Positions 33,101 to 41,231 of a stretch of DNA of 64,000 nucleotides are shown here, piece after piece. The position numbers and the translations under genes are program-made. The DNA comes from CALESS01 sp041741455. Its GTDB lineage: Bacteria; Chloroflexota; Anaerolineae; Anaerolineales; Anaerolineaceae. Each line of letters begins with the position of its first letter. Position 1 is the stretch's first letter. The notes under the pieces were generated by a model. That model was not told the origin of the DNA. It saw nothing but the letters and a program-made list of their open reading frames with translations, and did not search any database. The stretch lies in assembly GCA_041741455.1 (NCBI GenBank), contig JBGSJZ010000025.1:9954-73953 (forward strand), in the 5' to 3' direction.

Positions 33101-36100
33101 AGATGTATCCTTACCTGAAAGTTGGATGCCGATCAGGCTTCCGTTTTGGACTAAACCGGCTGCCGCCCGAATCGCCAGGGCATTTTCCTTGGGCTGCCAT
33201 AGAGCCACCCAGGCGCTATCTGCTTCCGGCATGGCTTCCAGGGTAAGGTTCACCAGCGCTTGGAGCACATCATTCTCATCCAGGCTGCCGATCTGCCGGG
33301 TGAATTCCAATAAGAGGTTTACTTCGTTCAAGCGACGATTGGTCTCGCCCAGCAGGTGAATATTTTGCAAGCTCAGGCTGACCTGGCGAGCCAGTTGTTG
33401 GTAGATTTGGGCGTCGCTTTCTTCTAATTGAACCGGGGATTGGCCGACTGCCATCACAGCGTAACTTGTTTCGCGGGTGATGCCAAGCGGTAAAACGATA
33501 AAACTGCGGGCGCTCAGGCTGTTCAGCAGGGTATCGCCACGCCATTGCCCCTCAGCAACCATATTGCCAGAAAGGATCACGCGACCTTCGATCAGCGACT
33601 GGCGGATCGGATTGCGCTGGCCGAAGAAAGCCTCAGGGTTCACCCCGGCCGGCGGCTGGCCGAGCATCTCGCGCAGGCGCAGGCCACCCGGGGATTTTTC
33701 AGCAATCAACACAGTCTGCATCCCTACCTGCTCCATGAGTTGCAACCCGAGCGAACGCAAGGCAGCCTGGAGGTCTCCCTGCCGGCCAAAAGCTTCAGCG
33801 GCCTCCAAACCTGCCTGCAAATTATCCATCTGCCGGTTCATGTGTTTTATGTCAGATTCCTGATCTTCCACCCGGGACTTTAAGCGTACCGACTGATCTC
33901 GCTCAGCGCGCACCTGCTCCTGCTCGGAGAGCATGACCTGCAATTCGTTCTGCAGGGCATTCAGCTTGTGATGGGTTTCAATCATCAGGGCAGCCTGACT
34001 GGCAAAAAGCTCGAGTGCATCCAGCGTTGGACGATCCGGTCGTTGATTGTCACTGGGTGCATCCAGGCTGACCAGACCCAGCGGCGTACCACTGGCATCA
34101 TACAGAGGTACCAGTAAAAAGTCGTCTGGATGCCAGGCGCTGCTTTCAGAACGTTCTGGAAGGGGCAGCACAGACACAAAATGAACATCATCCGGTACTG
34201 CTGGGCTCTGATCATAGGGAATAAAATAAGCAGAACCAGCTTTGAATTGATCCTGTAACAAAGAAGCAACCGCTGGCCAGGGTTGGGTACGACTATGCAT
34301 TTCCTGCCAGGTTGCTTCATCCATCCCAACCCCATGCACCCGTTCCAGCGAATCCGTTGCCGCATCATAAACACTGATTAACACCACTTGAAACGGCGTA
34401 ATCTCACGGATGGCGGCTGAAATCGCTGAAAGGGCCTCTTCCAATGGCTGGCCGGGACGCAGCACTTGCGAAACCTGAAACAACCGGCCAGTGGTATCCA
34501 ACTGGCGTTTTAACAGTTCGCTACGGCGCATTTGTTCTTCGTATTGCACAGCATTGCCCAGGGCTACCGCAGCCTGTGCCGCCAGCGCCTGGCTGATTTC
34601 CATGGCAGCCAGATCAAACCGACCCGGAGTATTGGCGTGCATCACGATCAATCCTGCCGGACGCCCCTGGTAAACGATGGGCACCAACAACGCCGATTGG
34701 ATCCCACTATGCGCTAGTGGAATGCTCTCCAGGTTGGTGTCCGGGATGTTAATCAATTCGCTGCGACGCAGCACCTGGATTTCCTGTGCTGATAATTCAC
34801 GGGGCGGTGCATCACCGACATAAAACCGCACTGACGGTATTTGCTCCACCGGTCGTGAGAGATCAAACAGCATGATGGTACCGCAGTCAGCCCGGGTGGT
34901 GCGCAAGGCCTCATCGTACACCATCTGTAATAAATAAGTCAGATCCAGTGTGGTGCTGAGTTCACGACTGATACGGGTCAGTGCGGTTAGTTGGTCCACC
35001 TGTCGGCGTAGACTTTCGTCCGTCTGGGTAGAGAGATAACCTTGTTCTACCACACCCGCCAATTGGCTGGCAGCTGTTACCACCACCTGCAGATCGGTTT
35101 GATCATAAAAATAATCATCCTTACTGCAAATCCAAACCTCACCGATGCCCTGGTCGCGCACAATCAGCGGCGCAGCCAGTGCAGATTCCAATTGCCAGTG
35201 GTTGAGCAGGTTCTGATAGAACGGGATGACTGGTTGGGCGCTCAGACGTTTTTGCAACACCAACGGTCGCTGATGGTCGGTGATGGTGAAGTGAAATTGC
35301 GGATCATCAATAGAAATGAGCGACAATTCATCCGGCAGATCAGCCCCCTTAGCAAGAATCGATGCGCGGTGCACAATCAACGTACCCTTCTGTTGGTCGT
35401 AAAGCAAGACAAAGGCTGCATCTGCCTGCAACAAGCGCAATAATTCTTGCAGAGAAAAGCGCAGGATCTCATCCAGGTTTGCAGAAGAACCGGCCAGGCT
35501 GGCGATGCGCCGCAACCCCTCGGCGCGTTGAGCCCGCTGGCGAGATTGTTGCACCAGGCCTGCATTTTCGATAATCGGTGCAGCCTGGTTGGCAATAATA
35601 GTCAGCAACCGGACTTCGTTATTAGAGAACGGTCGGGCTCCATCTGTATGGTTGGATGCCTGCAAATAGCCCAGCATGCGCCCACCGGAGGTCAGCGGAA
35701 TTAATACCGTTTCACGCAGGCTGGCGGATTGCGAAAGAACAGCCAGTCCGAGCTCCTCCCACTGTGGATCATCGAAAGCATTCTCGGAGAGAAGCACATC
35801 CTGGTCAAGCATGATCTGTTCCAGCCGGCTGTTGGAGGTCATTGGGACGCGATAGACATCTATAAATTGATCCGGCAAACCATGGAATGGAGCACGGCCT
35901 TCGAGCGCATGCTGGTATTCGTTATAGATCAGGAAACCCAGGACTTCCACCGGAATCAACGGCAGGATACTATCAATCAAGCGGGAAAACAGCGTCAATG
36001 GATCACGGGCGGCACTAAAAGCCTGCGCCAATTGTGCCAAACCGGCCAGCTCTGCTGAGCGGTTTTGCTCATTGCGAAAACGCAGAGCATTATTTACGGC

Positions 36101-37006
36101 AATGGAAGCTTCTGTGGCAATTGCTTCTAAAATTGGCAGGTCGTTCTGTTGGAAGGTCTCCGGGGTCAACGCACCCAGTTCCAGAGTACCCAGCAGTTTC
36201 TGTCCCAGCATCAATGGCACTCCCAGGTATGCCCGGAAAGGCACCAGTGATCGTTCGATGGCTGGTCGAAGGTCCGGGCGGGCAGCCACATCGGTAATCA
36301 GCAAGGTTTGACGGCTCTCGGCCAGGCGGCCCGTCAAACCCTGTCCTTTTTGATAACGCTCATCCGCCCGGATAACCTGGCGTCCGCCACCATCCACTTC
36401 CAGAAAACGGTAGGGGATGAAGGATTCGCTACCCTCTTCCCAGATCGTTATTTCCAAGACCTCACAGGGTAAAACCCGTTGAGCAGTCTGGAAGATCGCT
36501 TCCAATGTGGCATCCAAATCCAGACTCAGGTTGAACTCGTAGACTGGCAGCCCGGGGGTATTTTCCAAGGTTTGGCCAGACTGAGTCTCATCCACCGGGC
36601 GCAAAGTGATCACCATCAATGGATGGGGGTGTGCCAGGAAATGTGAAACACCCTGCAGATTCCGACCCTGCAGGACAAAAGTTGCTTTGCCCTCAACCGC
36701 ACATAAGCCAAAAAACACTTCGGATGGGCGGGCGCGGCGTGCCAGCCGCTCGAGGGTGACAACTTCATCTGTTGGAATATCAAACAACTGGCGGGCGGTC
36801 GGATTGATCTCGACCAGGTGTCCACCGGGCTCCAATACGATGCAGGCTTCTGTGCCTTCGGCTGGGGAATTCGCAGCTTCGCTAAATTCGCGAGATTCCG
36901 CCAACCGGCGCGCTCCAAAGCGGATCACCAGGCTGACAACCAGCCAGAGAATCAATCCAGTGAGGAGGAACAAAAGCGCCAGGCTAAGCAATTGGGGGGT
37001 GGACAT
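30107..37006 (-). CDS. Giant hybrid sensor: histidine kinase with ten GAF-like domains and a PAS domain
   Basis: 2299 aa, very long for a histidine kinase. Order seen: one membrane segment (7-29); a degenerate PAS-like region (50-135); ten GAF-like sensor domains from about 155 to 1930, each opening with an ISxxLSxTLDLxxLL-like helix and ending with an AAVALxNAxLY-like helix; a coiled coil around 1040-1100; a PAS domain (1945-2058); HisKA with phospho-acceptor His2076 in NVSHELRTPL; and a HATPase with DNGIGI and GTGLGLA. No receiver of its own. It sits between a REC-GGDEF gene (9 bases upstream) and a CheY-like gene (5 bases downstream). GAF ligands cannot be told; no obvious bilin-binding Cys or heme motif. 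Confidence 0.93.
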   Translation of the reverse strand: MSTPQLLSLALLFLLTGLILWLVVSLVIRFGARRLAESREFSEAANSPAEGTEACIVLEPGGHLVEINPTARQLFDIPTDEVVTLERLARRARPSEVFFGLCAVEGKATFVLQGRNLQGVSHFLAHPHPLMVITLRPVDETQSGQTLENTPGLPVYEFNLSLDLDATLEAIFQTAQRVLPCEVLEITIWEEGSESFIPYRFLEVDGGGRQVIRADERYQKGQGLTGRLAESRQTLLITDVAARPDLRPAIERSLVPFRAYLGVPLMLGQKLLGTLELGALTPETFQQNDLPILEAIATEASIAVNNALRFRNEQNRSAELAGLAQLAQAFSAARDPLTLFSRLIDSILPLIPVEVLGFLIYNEYQHALEGRAPFHGLPDQFIDVYRVPMTSNSRLEQIMLDQDVLLSENAFDDPQWEELGLAVLSQSASLRETVLIPLTSGGRMLGYLQASNHTDGARPFSNNEVRLLTIIANQAAPIIENAGLVQQSRQRAQRAEGLRRIASLAGSSANLDEILRFSLQELLRLLQADAAFVLLYDQQKGTLIVHRASILAKGADLPDELSLISIDDPQFHFTITDHQRPLVLQKRLSAQPVIPFYQNLLNHWQLESALAAPLIVRDQGIGEVWICSKDDYFYDQTDLQVVVTAASQLAGVVEQGYLSTQTDESLRRQVDQLTALTRISRELSTTLDLTYLLQMVYDEALRTTRADCGTIMLFDLSRPVEQIPSVRFYVGDAPPRELSAQEIQVLRRSELINIPDTNLESIPLAHSGIQSALLVPIVYQGRPAGLIVMHANTPGRFDLAAMEISQALAAQAAVALGNAVQYEEQMRRSELLKRQLDTTGRLFQVSQVLRPGQPLEEALSAISAAIREITPFQVVLISVYDAATDSLERVHGVGMDEATWQEMHSRTQPWPAVASLLQDQFKAGSAYFIPYDQSPAVPDDVHFVSVLPLPERSESSAWHPDDFLLVPLYDASGTPLGLVSLDAPSDNQRPDRPTLDALELFASQAALMIETHHKLNALQNELQVMLSEQEQVRAERDQSVRLKSRVEDQESDIKHMNRQMDNLQAGLEAAEAFGRQGDLQAALRSLGLQLMEQVGMQTVLIAEKSPGGLRLREMLGQPPAGVNPEAFFGQRNPIRQSLIEGRVILSGNMVAEGQWRGDTLLNSLSARSFIVLPLGITRETSYAVMAVGQSPVQLEESDAQIYQQLARQVSLSLQNIHLLGETNRRLNEVNLLLEFTRQIGSLDENDVLQALVNLTLEAMPEADSAWVALWQPKENALAIRAAAGLVQNGSLIGIQLSGKDTSCLPVRVFNSGQSLRVSEVHFVQDYILSAGDLLLYRQATGARLPVSTMVVPLRRADETLGVLVLDSYDQVAAFSEENEMLALSLTQQSALALENARLYSSAQSRAAQLQALNSVASAMTASLATSELETSLLDRLAPVLSFDTATLWLRRGNELQVCAASGFPQGEVPLGVTVSVQDSTLFQEMIRSGQAIHVPDVREDIRFPSLLEPERLSWLGIPLLAKAELIGVIAIEKKEPEYYTSEQIQAATTFASQSAISLENARLYEESVRRTTELTERSQRLALLNRLSTELGQTLDVDLIMQLTAEEMLSALTPDRVAIIQWKPQERCTVQVEIPVPSENLPIMLPDTALFARLGETRGTFSTQDVEIEPELRPLWEAFLQPRQVVSLLMLPLVTGSNLLGWVMCANSAERRYAGAEMDLARTICNQAAVAMQNARLYAETRLLTEDLEKRVSERTTELRHEHQNTQTLLRIITELSASLEINAVLARTMAVLNESTGAEQSLILLAANPKQVYQAGVELAPLDRSLPAAKIEQEISRWVVRKRTPTLATDINLDSRWPMAAGGKTTYRSVLAVPLIVGEDVLGSLLLFHRQPGFFDFEMANLVEAAARQIAVALNNAELFNLIRDQSERLGGMLRDQQIEASRSRAILEAVADGVLVTDANNRITLVNASCERILDLQAAKAINQPLEQYTGLFSSAGGEWMQTIERWSANPEAYQTGDSYGGQITLDNDRVVAVNLAPVIWRSTFLGTVSIFRDITHEVRVDRLKSEFIANVSHELRTPLTSIKGYAEVMLMGASGQISDQQRHFLTIIKTNAERLGMLVNELLDVSRIESGRVTLASQAVDVRPLARTVVEAMRSRASEEGKPMEFSLSLPKELPMVRGDGERIQQVLMHLVSNGYNYTPAGGLVQVHILVVKDQVQMEVQDNGIGILMDDQPRIFERFYRGEDPLVLATPGTGLGLANSRTLVEMHHGKIWFTSSGVRGEGSLFAFTLPVYQPED

Positions 37007-37015
37007 AAAGCAGAT

Positions 37016-37912
37016 TTATCCTTTGGCGGAGTCCAACCGGCGTTCTTCTGCCGCCAGCTCCGTAATTTCGCGAATATCAGATGCCGAATGGGTGGTTGGC
37101 GAAATGATACCAATAGCCAGGGTCATCAGCGGAGTCTGTTCCATCTTGCCGGCATCATCCGGGGCAATAATGTAACCCTGCTGGCGATCCATGAACGAGT
37201 AATGTGTCTGTACTTCAGTTGCAAAACGCTCCTTCAAGCGCGCCTTGATGCCAATTGCTTTTTCCTCATTGGTGATAATGATGAAGTTATCCCCGCCAGC
37301 ATGACCGATGAAATCCGTCGCAGACCCAAGTTGGTCCACCACCTCTCCCAGTAACATGCCAGTGAAGCGCAGTACGTCGCTGGCCGCAATGAAACCATAG
37401 ATATCCCGGAAGGGTTCAAAGTAGTTCAGACGGATATCCATGAAAGCCCAACCCTTCTGGCGGATGATGCGGCGCAACTGGTCTTCAATCAGGCGGCCGG
37501 AGGGCAGACCGGATTGCGGATCGGTCAGGCTTTCGCGTTCTGAACGGGCAATAGCATTCTGGACATACAGCTTAAGCTCTTCAATGTCAAAGGGCTTGGT
37601 GATGTAGTTATCCGCCCCAAGTTCCAAACCCTGCAGTTTATCGCTGCGCTCGTCCTTCTGCGTCAGGAAAATGACTGGAATATGGCTGGTGCGGGTATTA
37701 GTGCGCAGGTTGCGGCAGACCTCATAGCCGTCGATATCCGGCAACATGATATCCAGCACAATCAGGTGCGGCATGGTGTGCCGGGTTTTCTCCAGCGCAT
37801 CGTTACCTCGTAAAGCCAGGTCAACATCGTACCCCTGGCTGGTAAAGTAAATCTTCAACATATTGGCGATGTCGACATCATCTTCCACAATCAAAAGGCG
37901 GGCTTTTCCCAT
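37016..37912 (-). CDS. Response regulator with receiver and degenerate GGDEF domain
   Basis: 298 aa from the ATG at 37912, which follows AAGGAGG; six further codons upstream are open but unsupported. Receiver (about 4-120): acidic residues in VEDDVD, Asp in LIVLDIMLPD, Thr in FLTQKDE and Lys in ITKPF are all present. The second half is GGDEF-like (SGLPSGRL, FMDIRLNYFEPFRDIYG) but the active-site loop is GGDNF and the metal-binding segment is altered, so cyclic-di-GMP synthesis is doubtful; it may bind nucleotide or act by protein contact. It lies directly upstream of the giant kinase gene. Confidence 0.88.
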   Translation of the reverse strand: MGKARLLIVEDDVDIANMLKIYFTSQGYDVDLALRGNDALEKTRHTMPHLIVLDIMLPDIDGYEVCRNLRTNTRTSHIPVIFLTQKDERSDKLQGLELGADNYITKPFDIEELKLYVQNAIARSERESLTDPQSGLPSGRLIEDQLRRIIRQKGWAFMDIRLNYFEPFRDIYGFIAASDVLRFTGMLLGEVVDQLGSATDFIGHAGGDNFIIITNEEKAIGIKARLKERFATEVQTHYSFMDRQQGYIIAPDDAGKMEQTPLMTLAIGIISPTTHSASDIREITELAAEERRLDSAKG

Positions 37913-37955
37913 CAGAGCCTCCTTGCTCAAGAATACAATTGCTTAATATCGTTGT

Positions 37956-39233
37956 TTACCAACTCTCACCAGATGACTCACCCGGGCGAGGATATAACCG
38001 TTTATGATTTGTTTTAGCAAGCAAATGATGATGATCGCTATCCTCGTAGCGGATATCCCGATCAATCACCCGGCGGTCTTCGCGAGCTACCAGCACCACG
38101 TCACTCTCAATGGTGCGAGCCGGGAAGATGATCATCCCGGAGCCAATCCGGCAATTGTGACCGACACAACCTCCCAGTACCGGGCGGTTGGATGGCTTTA
38201 ATTCGCCATTGCCATCCCGGGCCTTGATCTGGGCTGAGAGTAGATTGAAATCCGTGAAGGTATTTCCAGCACCGACAAAGGAATTGCGGCCCACGACACA
38301 CATTTGCAAGCAGGTATTCTGGGCAATCATGCTGTTATCCATGATGGAGGACATGAACAGGGAAGCCCGGAAAGGCAGGAAAGTGCCATCCCCCACGACC
38401 GAAAGCATCAACTGGCAACCTTGCGAGACGTTAACATTATCACCGATGATGCAATTTTCAATCACGGCATTGGCACCCACCGTGACATTGTCACCGATGG
38501 TGGTTGGACCGTGAATGACGGCGCTGGGGTCGATCACGCAATTGCGTCCCATCTGGACCACCCCGGATGATTCCAGCACCTGTTTTCCTTCGTAAATGGC
38601 CTTCGCCAACACCCTCAATTTAAACGGCAGATCCCGATTCAGCCGGTCTTCAAAACGAGCGCCACGGCCGAATAGGCCAAAAACAGTTTCAGCAATAAAG
38701 ACGTGCACCCAAGAATCAATGGCTATCAGGCTGCGCAACGGCACCTGATAAATCAGGTCGCCGCTTTCTGATGCCATGTAGGTCGGTACATGGTAATAGC
38801 CAATCTCGCGCGCCTGTAAATCAATGATGAGTGGTTCCACATCCGCAGTCGGTCCGGCCGGATAGTACCACAAATCAGCGAAGTACAGGTCGCCAGCCCG
38901 GGTATAAGAGATTGAAAGCGGCAAACAATGCTCGCGAAATGCTGGGTCTTTGACCGAAAACGCAGCCCGCACTGGCCGACCATGTTTTTTTGCTTCCGAG
39001 ATGAAAGTTTGCATAAAAAACTCGTCGAACCACAGGTTGTCTCGGTACACCAGGCAGGCTTCATGTGTTTGAGGCAGCCGGGCGCTCGACGGCAATTCCA
39101 GTTCATGCGTGGTGTACGGTGCCAGCACATCCCTTTGATACAGCCAGAGCGGTTTATTCTGGATGCGTAAATCCCGCGCCGGTTCGTTGAACGGCGGGAT
39201 CGAATGCTTATGTTCCAGAATAATCTTGAACAT
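37956..39233 (-). CDS. Left-handed beta-helix (hexapeptide-repeat) protein, GlmU/NTP-transferase-related
   Basis: 425 aa. The C-terminal 190 residues carry many hexapeptide repeats (for example VIDPSAVIHGPTTIGDNVTVGANA shortened, VIENCIIGDNVNVSQGC, VVGRNSFVGAGNTF, CVGHNCRIGSGMII), the fold of sugar acyltransferases. The N-terminal 230 residues have no clear nucleotidyl-transferase signature GxGTRM but resemble the N-terminal part of GlmU-like multidomain proteins. No catalytic His of the acyltransferase type is obvious. It lies in the signalling island, between the V4R protein and the REC-GGDEF gene, so it may be a target, for example of polysaccharide or envelope control. Confidence 0.8.
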   Translation of the reverse strand: MFKIILEHKHSIPPFNEPARDLRIQNKPLWLYQRDVLAPYTTHELELPSSARLPQTHEACLVYRDNLWFDEFFMQTFISEAKKHGRPVRAAFSVKDPAFREHCLPLSISYTRAGDLYFADLWYYPAGPTADVEPLIIDLQAREIGYYHVPTYMASESGDLIYQVPLRSLIAIDSWVHVFIAETVFGLFGRGARFEDRLNRDLPFKLRVLAKAIYEGKQVLESSGVVQMGRNCVIDPSAVIHGPTTIGDNVTVGANAVIENCIIGDNVNVSQGCQLMLSVVGDGTFLPFRASLFMSSIMDNSMIAQNTCLQMCVVGRNSFVGAGNTFTDFNLLSAQIKARDGNGELKPSNRPVLGGCVGHNCRIGSGMIIFPARTIESDVVLVAREDRRVIDRDIRYEDSDHHHLLAKTNHKRLYPRPGESSGESW

Positions 39234-39241
39234 ACTTTTCC

Positions 39242-39856
39242 TCAGTTTAACGGTACTTTATCGATGATGAAGACACAGGCTTCTCCACCGGTTGCTCGAC
39301 ATTCGACTTCACTCACCTGGTAGACTTTACCGCTGCCAGCCCAGGCAAAATATTCCTGCAACAGACCCAGCACAAAATGACAGACCGACTCACTGGCCTC
39401 TCGCTGGTAGCAGAACGGGCAGCGAGTTGAGCGCAGGCGCCAGCCGCGTTCATCTTTTTCCACTGCAAACTCCGTGCCGATCAGCTGGCTGAGCAGACCT
39501 GCCAGACTTTGCAACCCTCTGGTCAGGCGCAGCGGGGTGGGTTGGAGGCGGAACATGACCTGGTCCCAGCCCAATGCAGTTTCATGATGGTGCATCAAAC
39601 GGGTGAAGGCTGCCTGGCCGGCGCGCAGGGCAATTCCCCGACCGCCACTCCCACCGAATTTCTCTTCCAGAGCCGCCTGCAAAGCAGTTAATTCTGCAAA
39701 GGGCCGATCCACTTCCAGCGGAGGGTGGTGCAGGAGAAGTTCGCCAGCCAGATGGTTAACCGCCTGAGCGCCTGTCTTTCCAATTATTTTTTCCACCCCC
39801 TCTGCCATCAATTGGCCGATTTGACTGGTACAGCAAGTTTGTGGGGAGTTAATCAT
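39242..39856 (-). CDS. V4R (4-vinyl reductase-like) small-molecule-binding domain protein
   Basis: 204 aa. The C-terminal part matches the V4R pattern: CPFCYQREASESVCHFVLGLLQEYF split around residue 145, then VSEVECRATGGEACVFIID, with cysteines placed as in V4R domains that bind hydrocarbons or metal. The N-terminal half is helical and contains HHHE near residue 93. V4R domains serve as ligand sensors in prokaryotic signalling proteins. Its ATG overlaps the stop of the hydrolase gene upstream by four bases, and the beta-helix gene follows after eight bases. Confidence 0.78.
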   Translation of the reverse strand: MINSPQTCCTSQIGQLMAEGVEKIIGKTGAQAVNHLAGELLLHHPPLEVDRPFAELTALQAALEEKFGGSGGRGIALRAGQAAFTRLMHHHETALGWDQVMFRLQPTPLRLTRGLQSLAGLLSQLIGTEFAVEKDERGWRLRSTRCPFCYQREASESVCHFVLGLLQEYFAWAGSGKVYQVSEVECRATGGEACVFIIDKVPLN

Positions 39857-40653
39857 ATCTGAGTACCTGTGGGAGCATCCAAAAAGTCTTTGAGAGTATT
39901 CATGAAGGGACGGGGTTCATCCAGCATGATGAAGTGGCCGGCGTGCTTGTAGCGTTCAATGCGGGCATCTGGCAGGCCTTCTTTGAGGGTCTTCCACTGG
40001 CACGGGCTGACGATGTTATCCCGGTCGCCAAACATACCCATCACCGGCACTTTAATCTCGCCGATGTGCGGGCGTAAATCAGTCTTGTGCAGTGTGGCAA
40101 TCGAAACCAGAAAGGATTCGAGCGTGGTTTTGGATAGGTCGCGGTCCATCATCTGCGGAAATTCCGGGTCCCGGCAAATAAACGGAGAGGCGACTTTCAT
40201 CAACTTGCGAAAAGTTGGAAAGAGCGAAAATAGCAGGAAAGCGATTGGGCGATAACCGGCAACTTTGAGCGGCAATGCCAGCGAGGAACCCACGATCGGT
40301 GAACCAATGATGACAACCTTTTTTACCTTCTCCGGATGTTTGATGGCGACCGACAGGCTGACCGTTCCACCCATGCTGTGCCCCACCAGGGGTGCGGACA
40401 GGATGCCCATTTGATCCATAAACTGGTTCACCATCCCAACGAAATCTGCCACCTGGTAGGTGTTCAACTTTCGCCCGGATTCGCCAAAACCCCAAAAATC
40501 TAATGCGTACGTGCGGTAGTATTGCCCAAGCCAGGTCATCACCTCGCGCCAGAGGCCCCAAGAGCCCAGCCAGCCATGCAATAGGATGACCGGTTTTCCC
40601 CGCCCGAAGGTTTCATAATGCAAGATGCCCTGATCGGTAGTGATTGAAGACAC
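39853..40653 (-). CDS. Alpha/beta hydrolase with intact triad
   Basis: 266 aa from a GTG at 40653. Nucleophile elbow GHSMGG with Ser93, acid in FGDRDNIV, His in KHAGHFIMLDEP. It is a paralogue of the pseudo-hydrolase at 28935-29723 and shares the rare HGWxGSWxxW and ALDxWGFGx motifs. An enzyme and a nucleophile-less copy at the two ends of one signalling gene run suggest that one makes or destroys a ligand that the other binds, which is inference. It lies 14 bases after the GTPase gene. Confidence 0.87.
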   Translation of the reverse strand: MSSITTDQGILHYETFGRGKPVILLHGWLGSWGLWREVMTWLGQYYRTYALDFWGFGESGRKLNTYQVADFVGMVNQFMDQMGILSAPLVGHSMGGTVSLSVAIKHPEKVKKVVIIGSPIVGSSLALPLKVAGYRPIAFLLFSLFPTFRKLMKVASPFICRDPEFPQMMDRDLSKTTLESFLVSIATLHKTDLRPHIGEIKVPVMGMFGDRDNIVSPCQWKTLKEGLPDARIERYKHAGHFIMLDEPRPFMNTLKDFLDAPTGTQI

Positions 40654-40667
40654 GTTGTTTTTCCGCC

Positions 40668-41204
40668 TTAGGCCTTTTCATCCATTTCCGCCAGAATGCT
40701 GAACAACAATTCCAACAGCACTTTTTTTACTGTTTCCTTATCCTTTGCCACGCATGGCAACATCTTGACCGATGGATCCAGGCGCAGCGCCAGTCGCATA
40801 TCGTCCACATCCCAGGCATCCTTGTGATCCTGCTTGTTGGCTGCCACCACAAACGGGGTGGGCGCATAGGCTTTGAAGGTCTCTAAAATGGTGCGGGCCT
40901 CACGGAAGGTTTCTGGACGGGTGGAATCCACTGCCACCACAAAGCCGAGCATGCCTTCGGAGAGAATTTCCCACATAAAATCGAACCGCTTTTGGCCAGG
41001 TGTGCCAAATAGGTACAGCACCAGGTCGTCATCCACCGTTATGCGACCAAAATCCATCGCCACTGTGGTGGAATTCTTTACCTTCTCTGCCTCAAGGGTG
41101 ATTTTGCGTTCGGTGGAAACCACATCAATTTCGCTGATCGAGCGGATAAACTCGGTCTTGCCTGCATTGAAGGGTCCTGTCACGACAATTTTGACCGTTT
41201 GCAT
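40668..41204 (-). CDS. Ras/Arf-like small GTPase (prokaryotic, Cvn/MglA-like)
   Basis: 178 aa. G1 motif GPFNAGKT at 10-17, G3-like motif in LFGTPGQKRF near 68, G4 NKQD near 120. The G3 motif reads GTPGQ where Ras has DTAGQ, which is common in prokaryotic Cvn-type GTPases. Such GTPases act as cytoplasmic switches with DUF742, roadblock or DUF4388 partners; here the DUF4388 gene is 27 bases upstream. It should relay a signal within this island, for example to the beta-helix or receiver proteins. Confidence 0.9.
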   Translation of the reverse strand: MQTVKIVVTGPFNAGKTEFIRSISEIDVVSTERKITLEAEKVKNSTTVAMDFGRITVDDDLVLYLFGTPGQKRFDFMWEILSEGMLGFVVAVDSTRPETFREARTILETFKAYAPTPFVVAANKQDHKDAWDVDDMRLALRLDPSVKMLPCVAKDKETVKKVLLELLFSILAEMDEKA

Positions 41205-41231
41205 TGAGTAAATTCCTTGTTTGGAGAGGGT

